From Chloroflexota bacterium (GTDB lineage Bacteria > Chloroflexota > Anaerolineae > Anaerolineales > Anaerolineaceae): a stretch of DNA of 64,000 nucleotides. The stretch is taken from the NCBI GenBank assembly GCA_012798455.1, contig JAAZNC010000104.1, positions 1-64,000 of the forward strand, written 5' to 3'. How positions within the stretch are numbered: position 1 is the first letter of the stretch; every line of letters begins with the position of its first letter. The notes under the pieces are model-generated. The model made no database searches and was not told the origin of the DNA. It saw only the letters and a list, made by a program, of their open reading frames with translations. Both the position numbers and the translations under genes were made by a program. Shown here piece by piece: positions 18,865 to 27,714 of the stretch.

Positions 18865-20484
18865 ATGCGAGAAAAAAGAACACCCTGGTATAAGAATGCA
18901 GTTTTTTATGAAGTTTCCGCTCGCGCTTACTTTGATTCCAACGGAGACGGCATCGGTGATATCAAGGGTGTGACCATGAAATTGGACTATATCAAACAGC
19001 TTGGGGTAGACTGCATCTGGCTGCTGCCAATTTTCCCTTCTCCCCTGGTTGATGACGGATATGATATATCCGATTACTACAACATCCATCCAGACCTGGG
19101 CAGCATTGCAGATTTCAAAGAATTGATCGAGGAAACACACAAACACGGAATGCGCATCATCGCCGACCTGGTTGTCAACCATACTTCTGACCAGTGTGAA
19201 TGGTTCAAGCAAGCCGAAGGCGATAAGAATTCCCCTTACCGTGACTATTATGTATGGAGTGACAGCAACCAGCGCTATACGGATGCGCGTATCATTTTCG
19301 TCGATACCGAAACCTCTAATTGGTCGTGGAGCGAAAAAGCCCAGAAATATTACTGGCACCGTTTCTATGCCTGCCAGCCTGATCTCAATTACGATAATCC
19401 GGCTGTGCGCGAAGAGATGAAGAATATCATGCGATTCTGGTTAGACATGGGCATCGATGGATTTCGCGCAGATGCCGTGCCCTATTTGATCGAACGAGAA
19501 GGCACCAATTGTGAAAATCTGCCCGAAACGCACGCTTATCTGAAAGAAATGCGCAGACTGATCGACGAAGAATATCCAGATTGTATTCTGCTAGCAGAAG
19601 CCAACCAATGGCCGCAGGATCTGCGCCCGTATTTTGCCAATGGGGATGAGTTCCACATGGCTTTTCAGTTCCCGCTAATGCCACGCATCTTCAAAGCGCT
19701 GGCAAAAAGCGATTGCTCCCCCATCATCGAGATCCTTAAAATGACTCCCGAGATTCCGGATTCCTGCCAATGGTGCACCTTCCTGCGCAACCATGATGAA
19801 TTGACCCTCGAAATGGTCACCGAAGAAGATCGCCAATTTCTATGGGATTTCTATGCACCGGTGAAGCGCATGCGCCAGAATCTGGGTATTCGCCGCCGCC
19901 TGGCACCGCTGCTGGACGGGGACGCACGCAAGATCGCACTTTTAAATGCCGTCCTTTTTGCATTGCCAGGAACGCCCATCATCTACTACGGGGATGAGAT
20001 CGGGATGGGAGATAATATCTATCTTGAAGATCGTGACGGGGTGCGCACCCCCATGCAATGGACAAACGGAAAGAACGCTGGTTTTTCCAATACCGATGAA
20101 GATAACCTTTACCTACCAATCATCAAGAGTGATCAATTCTCCTACACCAAGATCAATGTGGCAGCTCAGCTGGAAGATCCCCATTCGCTGTTCCACCAGA
20201 TCCGTCATTTATTGGAGATCCGTAAGAAAAACCCGGTCTGGGCGGAGGGATCTTACGAGATCATTTATAACAGTGATTACCCCGCCCTGCTGACCATCAA
20301 GCGTACGGATGGCACAAACACAAGTGTAACCTTCCACAATCTGTCTGATAAAATCATCCCGATCGATCTTTCTGATGTGGGGGTGGCGGGACGCAAGCTG
20401 GTCGATCTGGTGCGAGGTACAGATCTAGAAAAATCGAAACTAGCGCTAGCCCCCTATGCTTATTTGTGGTTAATTGAACAATAA
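18865..20484 (+). CDS. treS: Trehalose synthase (maltose alpha-D-glucosyltransferase), GH13
   Basis: TreS interconverts maltose and trehalose. The 539 residues carry the TreS-specific GH13 segments REGTNCENLPETHAYLKE and AEANQWPQDLRPYF and a C-terminal DRDGVRTPMQW. Catalytic residues are the nucleophile D203 (GFRADAV), acid/base E245 (LLAEAN) and D311 (RNHDELTLE). The maltokinase domain fused to some TreS proteins is absent. AAGGAAAGATA precedes the ATG, nine bases after the GH63 stop. Trehalose is a common compatible solute, or the enzyme feeds imported trehalose into maltose breakdown. Confidence 0.93.
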   Translation: MREKRTPWYKNAVFYEVSARAYFDSNGDGIGDIKGVTMKLDYIKQLGVDCIWLLPIFPSPLVDDGYDISDYYNIHPDLGSIADFKELIEETHKHGMRIIADLVVNHTSDQCEWFKQAEGDKNSPYRDYYVWSDSNQRYTDARIIFVDTETSNWSWSEKAQKYYWHRFYACQPDLNYDNPAVREEMKNIMRFWLDMGIDGFRADAVPYLIEREGTNCENLPETHAYLKEMRRLIDEEYPDCILLAEANQWPQDLRPYFANGDEFHMAFQFPLMPRIFKALAKSDCSPIIEILKMTPEIPDSCQWCTFLRNHDELTLEMVTEEDRQFLWDFYAPVKRMRQNLGIRRRLAPLLDGDARKIALLNAVLFALPGTPIIYYGDEIGMGDNIYLEDRDGVRTPMQWTNGKNAGFSNTDEDNLYLPIIKSDQFSYTKINVAAQLEDPHSLFHQIRHLLEIRKKNPVWAEGSYEIIYNSDYPALLTIKRTDGTNTSVTFHNLSDKIIPIDLSDVGVAGRKLVDLVRGTDLEKSKLALAPYAYLWLIEQ

Positions 20485-20525
20485 TCTATAATCATATCGG
20501 TTATATACCGATACCTCTATAAAAA

Positions 20526-21386
20526 ATGATCGAAGAAACCAAAAAACGTTTAGAGAATATCCAGGCGATCGAGCCTTATCTGAATGCTATGCGCAATACT
20601 TCACTGGGAAGTTGGAAGACAGCGTTGAACCGCATTCAAACCATCCACCGGTATCGCAGTGAACTGCTGGAAATACTAGATATTTTAAATAATGGGAGCG
20701 AAAAACCTCTGGCACATGATCTGGCAGCCGCACAAAACTGGATCGTCATTGGCAGTCAAAAAGGACTGGTCAGCAATTTCAATCGCCGCTTATTGGAGCT
20801 ACTGGAAAAAGAGATCAACGATCTGGCAAACTTACCTCAAGCTGTCAGACCTACGATCATATTGATCAGCAACCGCCCATCCTACTTTTATTCTTTCTTC
20901 TCCAAACACGCGCTACGCCTCCATATCGTACCCTTTGACTATACCCTAATCCATCCCCACGCAGCACAACTGGCAAAGAGAATAGGACCCTTTGTATCCG
21001 GCGGATCGGCGTTTTTCTATTTCTACAACCAGTATACCAAAAGTCAGAATTCCATCCCGGTCAAACAAACGCCATACCATACTATACTTTCCTCCAAAAC
21101 AGAAAAAGAAACAGAAAGTGCCATCTGGCCTCCTTATTTATTAGACAGCGATACAGCTCTGCTACGAGAGAAGATCCGTGGCATGCTGGAATCCCTTGAA
21201 TTCCAAGAAATCCTCACCAATTCCATCGCCAGCGAAAATGCCTTCCGTTATCGCGTCTTAGAGGAAGCCAAAAACAACACCGATCGCCTACTTAATGAAT
21301 TGAGCATTGAACTGGCAATGGCTAGAAAAAAAGAGATCACCAAAGAGATCCAAGAACTAGCAGTAGCAGCCGGGTTGGTTCAGTGA
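20526..21386 (+). CDS. atpG: N-ATPase gamma subunit, displaced from the ATPase operon
   Basis: Gamma is the rotating central shaft. The 286 residues keep the N-terminal helix (RLENIQAIEPYLNAMRNTSLGSWKTALNRI) and the C-terminal helix with SENAFRYRVLEEAKNNTDRL and the end ITKEIQELAVAAGL, both typical of gamma. It is divergent in the middle, as in other N-ATPases. It lies 41 bases after treS and more than 8 kb from atpA, whereas N-ATPase operons normally end with atpG directly after atpA. No Shine-Dalgarno precedes the ATG. Its stop overlaps the convergent peptidase gene by seven bases. Confidence 0.85.
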   Translation: MIEETKKRLENIQAIEPYLNAMRNTSLGSWKTALNRIQTIHRYRSELLEILDILNNGSEKPLAHDLAAAQNWIVIGSQKGLVSNFNRRLLELLEKEINDLANLPQAVRPTIILISNRPSYFYSFFSKHALRLHIVPFDYTLIHPHAAQLAKRIGPFVSGGSAFFYFYNQYTKSQNSIPVKQTPYHTILSSKTEKETESAIWPPYLLDSDTALLREKIRGMLESLEFQEILTNSIASENAFRYRVLEEAKNNTDRLLNELSIELAMARKKEITKEIQELAVAAGLVQ

Positions 21387-22750
21387 GTTGCCATCTCACC
21401 GATCGCATCCAAAACCCGCACCAGATGTTTGGCACTTCTCAGATAATCATGCAAACGAATATTTTCATTGGGGGAATGGGCTGCGGAACCAGGATAGCCA
21501 ATCCCTAAGGACACGATCGGTACATGCAGGGCTTCTTGCACGATGAAATTAGGTCCAGAACCACCTGTAATAGGTACAATCTGCATAGGAACACCATACA
21601 CGTCCCGGGCACTTTCTACCACCAATTTAACAAAAGGATCAGAAGCATCCGTTTTGGATGGTGCCCCACCACCCAAATAGGTGATCTTGATGTCGTCAAA
21701 GCCATGGGCATCCAGGTGGCGGCGTAGTAATCTCAGTACTTTTTCCGGTTTTTGGTTGGGAATCAATCTGAAATCGATCTTGGCGGATGCTTTCGCCGGC
21801 AGCACCGTCTTTGATCCTTTCCCCTGATAACCGGAGGTCAACCCACAGATCGTGCAGGATGCTTTATGTGCTTCTGCAAAATTCAGATCCATCCCACCCT
21901 GCATATCTCCGAGGAATTTTTTAACACCATATCGAGTGCGGTATTCCTCTGCTGTATTTGGCAGTTCTTTGAGGTATAACAGATCTTCATCAGAAGGTGG
22001 GATCACATCATCATAAAAGCCTTTGATCAGTACCTCTTCTTCTTCATTTTTCAAAGAAGCCAGTGCCCACACCAATCTCCAGGCAGCGTTGGGGAATATG
22101 GTTCCTCCTACGCCGGAGTGCACATCCATGGAAGCCGTTTCAACCTCCAACTCCACATAGCAGATACCGCGCAATCCGAGATATTGAACAGGCGCATCCT
22201 GAAAATCGACACTGCCAAACTCCCAGATACAGGCATCGGCTGCCAACTCTTGCTGGTGGGAATTAACAAAGGCTTCCAGATTGGTGCTACTGACCTCTTC
22301 TTCGCCCTCGATCAGGAATTTGACGGTGCAGGGCAATTCACCTTGATCTGCCAGAATAGCGTCAATGGCAAGCAGGCGATTGGCAATATCCCCTTTGTTG
22401 TCGCTTACTCCACGACCGAACAATTTACCATCGCGCAGGGTCGGTTCGAAAGGTGGTGTGTCCCATAATTCCAATGGTTCCGCCGGTTGGACATCATAAT
22501 GATCATAGAAAAGCAGCGTCTGCGCACTTTTCCCCTGGCGAACTGCACTGATGATGGGCGCGCCATCCGTTTGGTGAATGGTCACCTGAAAACCGCGTTT
22601 TTCCAAAGCATCTGCCACCAGCCTGGCGCATTCAGGTTGCCCCTGTTTTTTGGCAGAAACACTGGGTTGAGCAACAAATGTCTTCAATTCTTCAATACTG
22701 CGATGGAGGTTTTGCTCGAGGTATTGATCTGGTTTATTCATATCAGTCAT
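21380..22750 (-). CDS. M20-family dipeptidase/metallopeptidase
   Basis: The 456-residue enzyme is a zinc peptidase of the ArgE/DapE/CNDP dipeptidase group. Metal-site motifs are FYDHYDVQPAEP, GRGVSDNKGD with its bridging Asp, and the catalytic EGEEEVSS; the C-terminal AHSPNENI supplies another His ligand. The lid or dimer domain lies between about residues 190 and 340. AAAGGAAG stands before the ATG at 22750; an in-frame ATG three codons later is an alternative. It is the last gene of a udk-VTT-peptidase run, 17 bases after the VTT gene. Confidence 0.93.
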   Translation of the reverse strand: MTDMNKPDQYLEQNLHRSIEELKTFVAQPSVSAKKQGQPECARLVADALEKRGFQVTIHQTDGAPIISAVRQGKSAQTLLFYDHYDVQPAEPLELWDTPPFEPTLRDGKLFGRGVSDNKGDIANRLLAIDAILADQGELPCTVKFLIEGEEEVSSTNLEAFVNSHQQELAADACIWEFGSVDFQDAPVQYLGLRGICYVELEVETASMDVHSGVGGTIFPNAAWRLVWALASLKNEEEEVLIKGFYDDVIPPSDEDLLYLKELPNTAEEYRTRYGVKKFLGDMQGGMDLNFAEAHKASCTICGLTSGYQGKGSKTVLPAKASAKIDFRLIPNQKPEKVLRLLRRHLDAHGFDDIKITYLGGGAPSKTDASDPFVKLVVESARDVYGVPMQIVPITGGSGPNFIVQEALHVPIVSLGIGYPGSAAHSPNENIRLHDYLRSAKHLVRVLDAIGEMATH

Positions 22751-22767
22751 GATGTACAGCTTCCTTT

Positions 22768-23310
22768 CTATGGGGTTAAGATATGTGAGAGCGTAAAACT
22801 AGAATAAGAGAAGATCAGCATTTTCAAGATCTTCCCGATACTGCAGAACAACAAGAACTGCCATAATGGAATACGCAGCACTCCGGCGGCGATGCCTGCC
22901 AGGTCAAAGAACGGATTGGGAATAAATGCCAGTAGCAGGATGATCCAACCGCCATACCTCTGCATGGCATTCATGATCTTTTCATACCATTCCTTATCTT
23001 CCACGACGAATTTACCCGCAATCCCTGCCAGGTAACCCGAGAGTTCTCCCACGGCGGCGCCCAAGCCGGCAGTGATCGCCACCCACAAGGGATCAAACAC
23101 CGCGCCCATAGCGGAGGTGATCAAGACCCCGGGCAGCGGGAAGATGATGGTCGAATTGGAAAGTAATGAAATGAGAAAGATGCCCGGATAGCCAAAATGC
23201 TCAAAACGCTGGAGCACAGCCCGGTTGATAAATAAAAAATATGAAAATACAAACAGTCCAAGAAGGATCAGCACGCTACCCCAAAGCTGGCGTGGATTCT
23301 TCTTCTGCAT
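22768..23310 (-). CDS. VTT/DedA-like (SNARE-associated) membrane protein
   Basis: The 180-residue protein has about five hydrophobic segments and the VTT-domain pattern: ...FPLPGVLITSAMGAVF... then AGLGAAVGELSGYLAG and a later FIPNPFFDLAGIAAG. Family members include DedA-like proteins linked to lipid flipping and membrane potential, but no substrate can be given here. It follows udk by five bases and precedes the M20 peptidase gene on the same strand. Confidence 0.85.
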   Translation of the reverse strand: MQKKNPRQLWGSVLILLGLFVFSYFLFINRAVLQRFEHFGYPGIFLISLLSNSTIIFPLPGVLITSAMGAVFDPLWVAITAGLGAAVGELSGYLAGIAGKFVVEDKEWYEKIMNAMQRYGGWIILLLAFIPNPFFDLAGIAAGVLRIPLWQFLLFCSIGKILKMLIFSYSSFTLSHILTP

Positions 23311-23315
23311 GAATG

Positions 23316-23951
23316 CTAGCCTTGCTTGATGAGGAGGGATTCGATGCGTGCCACCACCATATCCATGGCAACCTGGTTCAAGCCCCCTTCGGGTATGATG
23401 ACATCAGCATAACGTTTGGATGGATCGACAAATTCAAGATGCATAGGGCGCACCGTCCCCAGATATTGTTGAATGACCATATCCATGGTCCTGCCGCGTT
23501 CGGCAATATCCCGTTCCAGACGGCGAATGAAGCGTATATCGGGATCGGTATCCACAAATAATTTCATATCGAACAGTTCCCGCAATTTTCGTTCTGCAAA
23601 GATGAGGATGCCCTCTACAATGATGACGCGCTGAGGCTCTACCCGCATGGTTTGCTGGGTGCGGGAGTGGGTGGAAAAATCATAGATCGGGATATCAACT
23701 GGCTTCCCTTTTTTAAGGGTTTTGACATGTTCGATCATCAGTTCGGTCTCGAGGGAATTGGGATGGTCGAAGTTCACTTCTGCTTTTTGCGCCGGGGGTA
23801 AATCAGTCAGATCACGATAATAGGCATCATGTGGTAAATAGGCAATACGATCTCTGCCAACCGCATCAAGGATCACATTCGCCACTGTGGTCTTACCCGA
23901 ACCGGTACCCCCAGCTACACCAATAATAATGGGCTGATAATCTATGTGCAT
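23316..23951 (-). CDS. udk: Uridine kinase
   Basis: The enzyme phosphorylates uridine and cytidine to UMP and CMP. The 211 residues include P-loop GVAGGTGSGKTT (12-23), the HDAYYRDL substrate segment, NFDHPNSLET, and the EGILIF and DTDPDIRFIRRLERD segments of the family. Nucleoside supply probably comes from the BMP-type importer further along. A TATAAT box on the minus strand (23958-23963) ends six bases before the ATG, and there is no usable Shine-Dalgarno, so the transcript may be leaderless. Confidence 0.95.
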   Translation of the reverse strand: MHIDYQPIIIGVAGGTGSGKTTVANVILDAVGRDRIAYLPHDAYYRDLTDLPPAQKAEVNFDHPNSLETELMIEHVKTLKKGKPVDIPIYDFSTHSRTQQTMRVEPQRVIIVEGILIFAERKLRELFDMKLFVDTDPDIRFIRRLERDIAERGRTMDMVIQQYLGTVRPMHLEFVDPSKRYADVIIPEGGLNQVAMDMVVARIESLLIKQG

Positions 23952-24001
23952 GCTCCGATTATACTTTACTCCCTCTCTATCCGGTATATAATTCAGAATT
24001 A

Positions 24002-24259
24002 ATGGATAAAAAACATAAAATTGCCATCAAATTTTTCTCCCATCTCAAGGATAAAGCCGGTGTGAGCACGATTGCAATGGAAATTGCTCCACAGACCACC
24101 ATCGCTGATCTCAAGCAACAGGTCGTTGATCTCTACCCGGCGTTAGAGACCCATCTCAGGAACATACTGATCCTGATCGACAACAGGATTGCGATTGATG
24201 AAGATATCATCCCGGATGATTGCACGGTTTCTTTCATGACCCCCATCGGCGGGGGGTGA
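24002..24259 (+). CDS. MoaD/ThiS-like sulfur carrier protein
   Basis: The 85-residue protein has a beta-grasp fold pattern and ends in IGGG, the diglycine-type tail that is adenylated and thiocarboxylated in sulfur carriers. The KFFSHLKDKAGVSTI start resembles MoaD, used in molybdopterin synthesis. No moaE, moeB or thiF partner is next to it, so the pathway cannot be decided. A TATAAT box (23987-23992) ends nine bases before the ATG and no Shine-Dalgarno is visible, again pointing to an almost leaderless message. Confidence 0.8.
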   Translation: MDKKHKIAIKFFSHLKDKAGVSTIAMEIAPQTTIADLKQQVVDLYPALETHLRNILILIDNRIAIDEDIIPDDCTVSFMTPIGGG

Positions 24260-24377
24260 TTGGAATGTTCACTTTCAAAAAATCAACAAAGTCAAAGTTA
24301 TCGTATGTAAAATATCTCTTTTTAAAGTGAAAGCATTCCCAATAGTGAGGAAACCATTTTCAAACCATTTACATACG
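24260..24377. repeat. Two interleaved imperfect inverted repeats
   Basis: A block at 24260-24281 (TTGGAATGTTCACTTTC...) is matched in reverse by 24319-24342 (...AAAGTGAAAGCATTCCCAA). A second pair, CGTATGTAAA (24302) and TTTACATACG (24368-24377), interleaves with it. The AT-rich stretch from 24260 to 24474 has no gene. It may be a decayed small mobile element or two alternative RNA structures. Confidence 0.5.
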
Positions 24378-24474
24378 CTGTGCTCCATCAAAATGATATT
24401 GGAGAAGAAATCTTTATGCCTTCAGTTTGCCACACTCTGTTTTAATAATATTTTCTCTTTTTATAATCTGATTT

Positions 24475-25023
24475 TTATCTTGACTGGAATAGGTGGTATT
24501 GGCAGGTAGTATCTGGCGGATATTCTTTCACCTCGGCTACTCCTTCTTCGACCAGGATGGCATTCACGAATCCATTTTCGCTGAAGACGTAGCGCAGTAA
24601 GCGCTCGTATTTATCGCGGTCCGAAACATCGCGAATGAGCAACACATACTGTCCTTCCACCAAGGACCGGTTTAAATCTGCAGCTACAACGGCTGCTGCA
24701 CGCTCTTCACTATAATATTCAGGTGCATTCACTCCGATATAGCGTACTTGTTCTTTCTGACCATCCATTTCTACCTCGATAGAATCGCCATCGATCACCC
24801 TGGTAACATAAGCGATGTGGTAATCACTCAAATCCTGCACACACGACGGCAGGGGAACATCCAGCAAGCCCTGTGCCTCTGCCGGAATTTCAGCGATATG
24901 GTATTCCAAACTCGAGGAATCTACAGTCAGTTCATCCAGAGTAATAGGCACGAGATCACAAGCGGTAAGCGCGAACGTCAAAAAAAGAATCAGGAAGCCG
25001 ATGTGCTTCTTTCTTTTAGGCAT
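24475..25023 (-). CDS. Thermonuclease-like (SNase domain) lipoprotein
   Basis: The 182-residue protein has a lipobox ending LTAC (C22) and, from about residue 70, a staphylococcal-nuclease domain: VIDGDSIEV, VRYIGVNAPE and the DKYERLLRYVF segment, holding the Asp, Arg and Glu positions of the active site. It is probably an anchored extracellular nuclease. The start at 25023 gives a proper signal peptide; an upstream ATG at 25065 would add 14 charged residues. A single gene, beside tRNA-Thr. Confidence 0.85.
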   Translation of the reverse strand: MPKRKKHIGFLILFLTFALTACDLVPITLDELTVDSSSLEYHIAEIPAEAQGLLDVPLPSCVQDLSDYHIAYVTRVIDGDSIEVEMDGQKEQVRYIGVNAPEYYSEERAAAVVAADLNRSLVEGQYVLLIRDVSDRDKYERLLRYVFSENGFVNAILVEEGVAEVKEYPPDTTCQYHLFQSR

Positions 25024-25115
25024 ACTGAGTTTTCTTCTTTCCAATGTGATCCATTTGATTTCCATCAGCCAACCAGCCTATTGGAATGCCCCTCTTCGTC
25101 ATTTATAATACAAAA

Positions 25116-25187
25116 GCCACCGAAGGGAATCGAACCCTTGACCCGTCGCTTACGAAGCGACTGCTCTGCCGGCTGAGCTACGGTGGC
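25116..25187 (-). tRNA. tRNA-Thr (anticodon CGT)
   Basis: The 72-base cloverleaf is complete: acceptor GCCACCG/CGGTGGC, anticodon stem GTCGC/GCGAC around loop TTCGTAA, and T arm AAGGG-TTCGATT-CCCTT. CGT reads ACG codons. The terminal CCA is not encoded. Confidence 0.97.
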
Positions 25188-25234
25188 AACCACTGAATTA
25201 TATCAGTGAGATAATTCTTTTTACAAGGATAACC

Positions 25235-26482
25235 ATGAACATTGCACTCATCTCCTACCATACCTGCCCATTGGCTACCCTCGGTGGAAAAGATACCGGA
25301 GGGATGAACGTGTATGTGCGCGACCTGACCCGCTATTTGGGTGAGATGGGAGTCCATGCGGATGTGTTTACACGGTCGCAGGATGAACACGTTCCACACG
25401 TGCTGCACGATCTGGGATGCGGTAACCGCATTGTGCATATCCCTGCCGGACCTGAAACACCGCTCCCCAAGGAAGAACTATTCAACCATATCGATACCTT
25501 CACCAGCAATATCCAGGATTTTGCCAACCAAAAAGAGATCCGTTATGATGTCGTTCACAGCCACTACTGGCTTTCCGGATTAGCAGCTTTAAAACTGCGT
25601 GAAAAATGGGATGTGCCCGTCATACATATGTTCCATACACTCGCGCATCTTAAAAACCAGATCGCCAAAAATCCGGCAGAGATGGAAGGCAAACTACGTA
25701 TTTCATCCGAAAGAAGGATTGTAAAGGACACGGATGCCCTGGTCGCCGCCACACCGACCGAACAGGAACAACTTCTTAAGTATTATGGCGCGGAAGCGAA
25801 AAAGATCACTGTTCTACCGCCCGGAGTCGACCTGAAGCGCTTCTATCCCATCCCACAGGATGAGGCCAAGGCGGTCATCGGCATTCCTTCCAATGAAAAA
25901 GTGATCTTATATGTGGGACGGATCGAACCACTGAAAGGCATCGACAATCTGTTGAAAGCTATTGCCTTTTTACGCAAAGCAGATGTGCTGGCTACCTGCC
26001 CCCATTATGTTGCCATCATCGGTGGGGATCCCGATAAACCAAGGGAGTTTCTGGATCAGGAAATGCGCCACCTGCAGGATCTGAACCAGCGGCTCGGATT
26101 GGATGATATGGTGGTCTTTTTAGGAAAGAAAGATCAAGATTCCCTGCCCTATTATTATTCCGCCTCCGAGGTAGTAGTAATGCCATCTCATTATGAATCA
26201 TTCGGGATGGTCGCCCTAGAAGCGATGGCGTGCGGCACCCCGGTCATCGCCACGCGCGTAGGTGGTTTACAACACCTGGTTCAGAATGAGATCACCGGAC
26301 TAAGTGTTCCGGATGACGATCCCAAAACACTGTCCGAACAATTAATGCGGGCACTGTGCAAAGAAGGCTTGCGTGACGAGCTAAGAACCAATGGGCTGGA
26401 ATTTGCCAAGAATTACAGTTGGAACATCATCACCAACAGGTTGATCACGCTCTACCAGGAACTCGGCTTTCAATCTCGTTGA
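25235..26482 (+). CDS. Glycosyltransferase family 4 protein
   Basis: The 415-residue cytoplasmic enzyme has two Rossmann halves of the GT-B fold. The N-terminal GGMNVYVRDLTRYLGEMG and HSHYWLSG and the C-terminal PSHYESFGMVALEAMACG (the E-x7-E motif) place it in GT4, near sucrose-phosphate-synthase and MshA-like enzymes. Donor and acceptor are not known. AAGGATAACC precedes the ATG. The 3' end overlaps dinB by 13 bases tail to tail, with no terminator between them. Confidence 0.9.
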   Translation: MNIALISYHTCPLATLGGKDTGGMNVYVRDLTRYLGEMGVHADVFTRSQDEHVPHVLHDLGCGNRIVHIPAGPETPLPKEELFNHIDTFTSNIQDFANQKEIRYDVVHSHYWLSGLAALKLREKWDVPVIHMFHTLAHLKNQIAKNPAEMEGKLRISSERRIVKDTDALVAATPTEQEQLLKYYGAEAKKITVLPPGVDLKRFYPIPQDEAKAVIGIPSNEKVILYVGRIEPLKGIDNLLKAIAFLRKADVLATCPHYVAIIGGDPDKPREFLDQEMRHLQDLNQRLGLDDMVVFLGKKDQDSLPYYYSASEVVVMPSHYESFGMVALEAMACGTPVIATRVGGLQHLVQNEITGLSVPDDDPKTLSEQLMRALCKEGLRDELRTNGLEFAKNYSWNIITNRLITLYQELGFQSR

Positions 26483-27669
26483 TCGCGGCTGTGATATTCC
26501 CAGCCGCGTTTGATGACCTCTCTTCCAAAGCGAGCTTTCAGGTCATCCATTGCCAGTAATAGTTGATGTTCTTTTTGATAGTCCTCATCCAGGAAAGAAA
26601 GCTGCTGCATCTCGCTGCTGAGCCCAGCAACCGCCACCCCAAGCAATCTTACTTTCTTGTCCTGCTTCCAGATCTCATGCAACAGGGACACACTGGTGTT
26701 CAGGATCACTGTATCGTGATTGGTTGGCTGTGACAAGCTAAATTGACGTGTATGTGTCTCAAAATTTGGCCAGCGAATCTTCAAGCGAATGGTCTTTCCA
26801 CCTAAGCCCTGTTTTCGCAAGCGGAACGCCACTTTTTCGCTCAAATAACGGAGGGTGTTGATGATCTCTTCCTCATCCCGCACGTCTTGATCAAAGGTGA
26901 TCTCATTGCTGACCGACTTGATATCCTCTTCCAACCCTACCGGGCGCTCATCCATACCCAGGGCACGCTGTTTGAGCGTTTGAGCGAAACGCCCAACCTG
27001 TTGTTCCAAAAATTCATCCGATTGCACAGCCAGATCGCCTATGGTCTTGATCCCCATCAGGCTGAACGCCACCGCACTTTTCTTTCCGATACCCCATAAC
27101 TCATCAATCGGAAGATTACTCAGGAATCCTGCCTCTGTACCACCCGGCACTTCCAGGATAGCCTGGGGGCTCTGGTCGCCACGATAGGAAGATTTGGCAA
27201 TATTAGTGGCAATCTTTGCCACCAACATGTTCGAAGCAACTCCAATAGAACACGGCAAACCGACCTCTTGCCGGATACGTTTCTGAAGCAATCGAGCTAT
27301 GGAGCAAGCGGGTTGGGGCATGTCAGTCACATCAATAAAGGCTTCATCGATGGAAATCTGTTTCACCAGCGGAGTGGTATCTTCCAGAATCGCCATAACT
27401 TGCTGCGAATAGTACTGGTACTTGCCGTAATGTCCCTGCACCACTTTCAATCCCGGAACTTTTTGCAGGGCGCTCTTCATCGGCATGGCAGAATGGATGC
27501 CCAACTTTCTGGCAGCATACGAGCAGGAAGTGACCACTCCTCTTCTATCTGCTGAACCACCAGTGGCAAAGGCCATGCCCTGCAGGGATGGATCGAGTAA
27601 TTCTTCAACAGAGCAAAAAAAGGCGTCCAGATCAATATGCAGGATCTTTCGGTATCTCATGGGTAGCAT
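26470..27669 (-). CDS. dinB: DNA polymerase IV (Y family)
   Basis: DinB copies damaged DNA. The 399 residues contain the catalytic carboxylates in HIDLDAFF and SIDEAFIDV, the helix-hairpin-helix region LPIDELWGIGKKSA, the little-finger domain, and near the C-terminus QQLSFLDED, which looks like a beta-clamp binding peptide. A TATAAT box on the minus strand (27679-27684) ends nine bases before ATG 27669 without a Shine-Dalgarno; the next ATG at 27660 and an upstream TTG are alternatives. It lies just behind the isomerase terminator, so it has its own promoter. Confidence 0.93.
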   Translation of the reverse strand: MLPMRYRKILHIDLDAFFCSVEELLDPSLQGMAFATGGSADRRGVVTSCSYAARKLGIHSAMPMKSALQKVPGLKVVQGHYGKYQYYSQQVMAILEDTTPLVKQISIDEAFIDVTDMPQPACSIARLLQKRIRQEVGLPCSIGVASNMLVAKIATNIAKSSYRGDQSPQAILEVPGGTEAGFLSNLPIDELWGIGKKSAVAFSLMGIKTIGDLAVQSDEFLEQQVGRFAQTLKQRALGMDERPVGLEEDIKSVSNEITFDQDVRDEEEIINTLRYLSEKVAFRLRKQGLGGKTIRLKIRWPNFETHTRQFSLSQPTNHDTVILNTSVSLLHEIWKQDKKVRLLGVAVAGLSSEMQQLSFLDEDYQKEHQLLLAMDDLKARFGREVIKRGWEYHSRDQRD

Positions 27670-27690
27670 ATATGTTCTATTATACAATCA

Positions 27691-27714
27691 AAAAAAAGCA
27701 GCCCGGGGGCTACT
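27691..27714 (-). terminator. Intrinsic terminator behind the isomerase gene
   Basis: On the minus strand AGTAGCC pairs with GGCTGCT (one G-U pair) and is followed by seven T. It begins at the stop codon of the isomerase gene. Confidence 0.8.

Noticed and set aside
18475-19359. Minus-strand frame of 294 codons across the GH63 and treS genes
   Set aside because: It spans two overlapping real genes on the other strand and lacks any motif.
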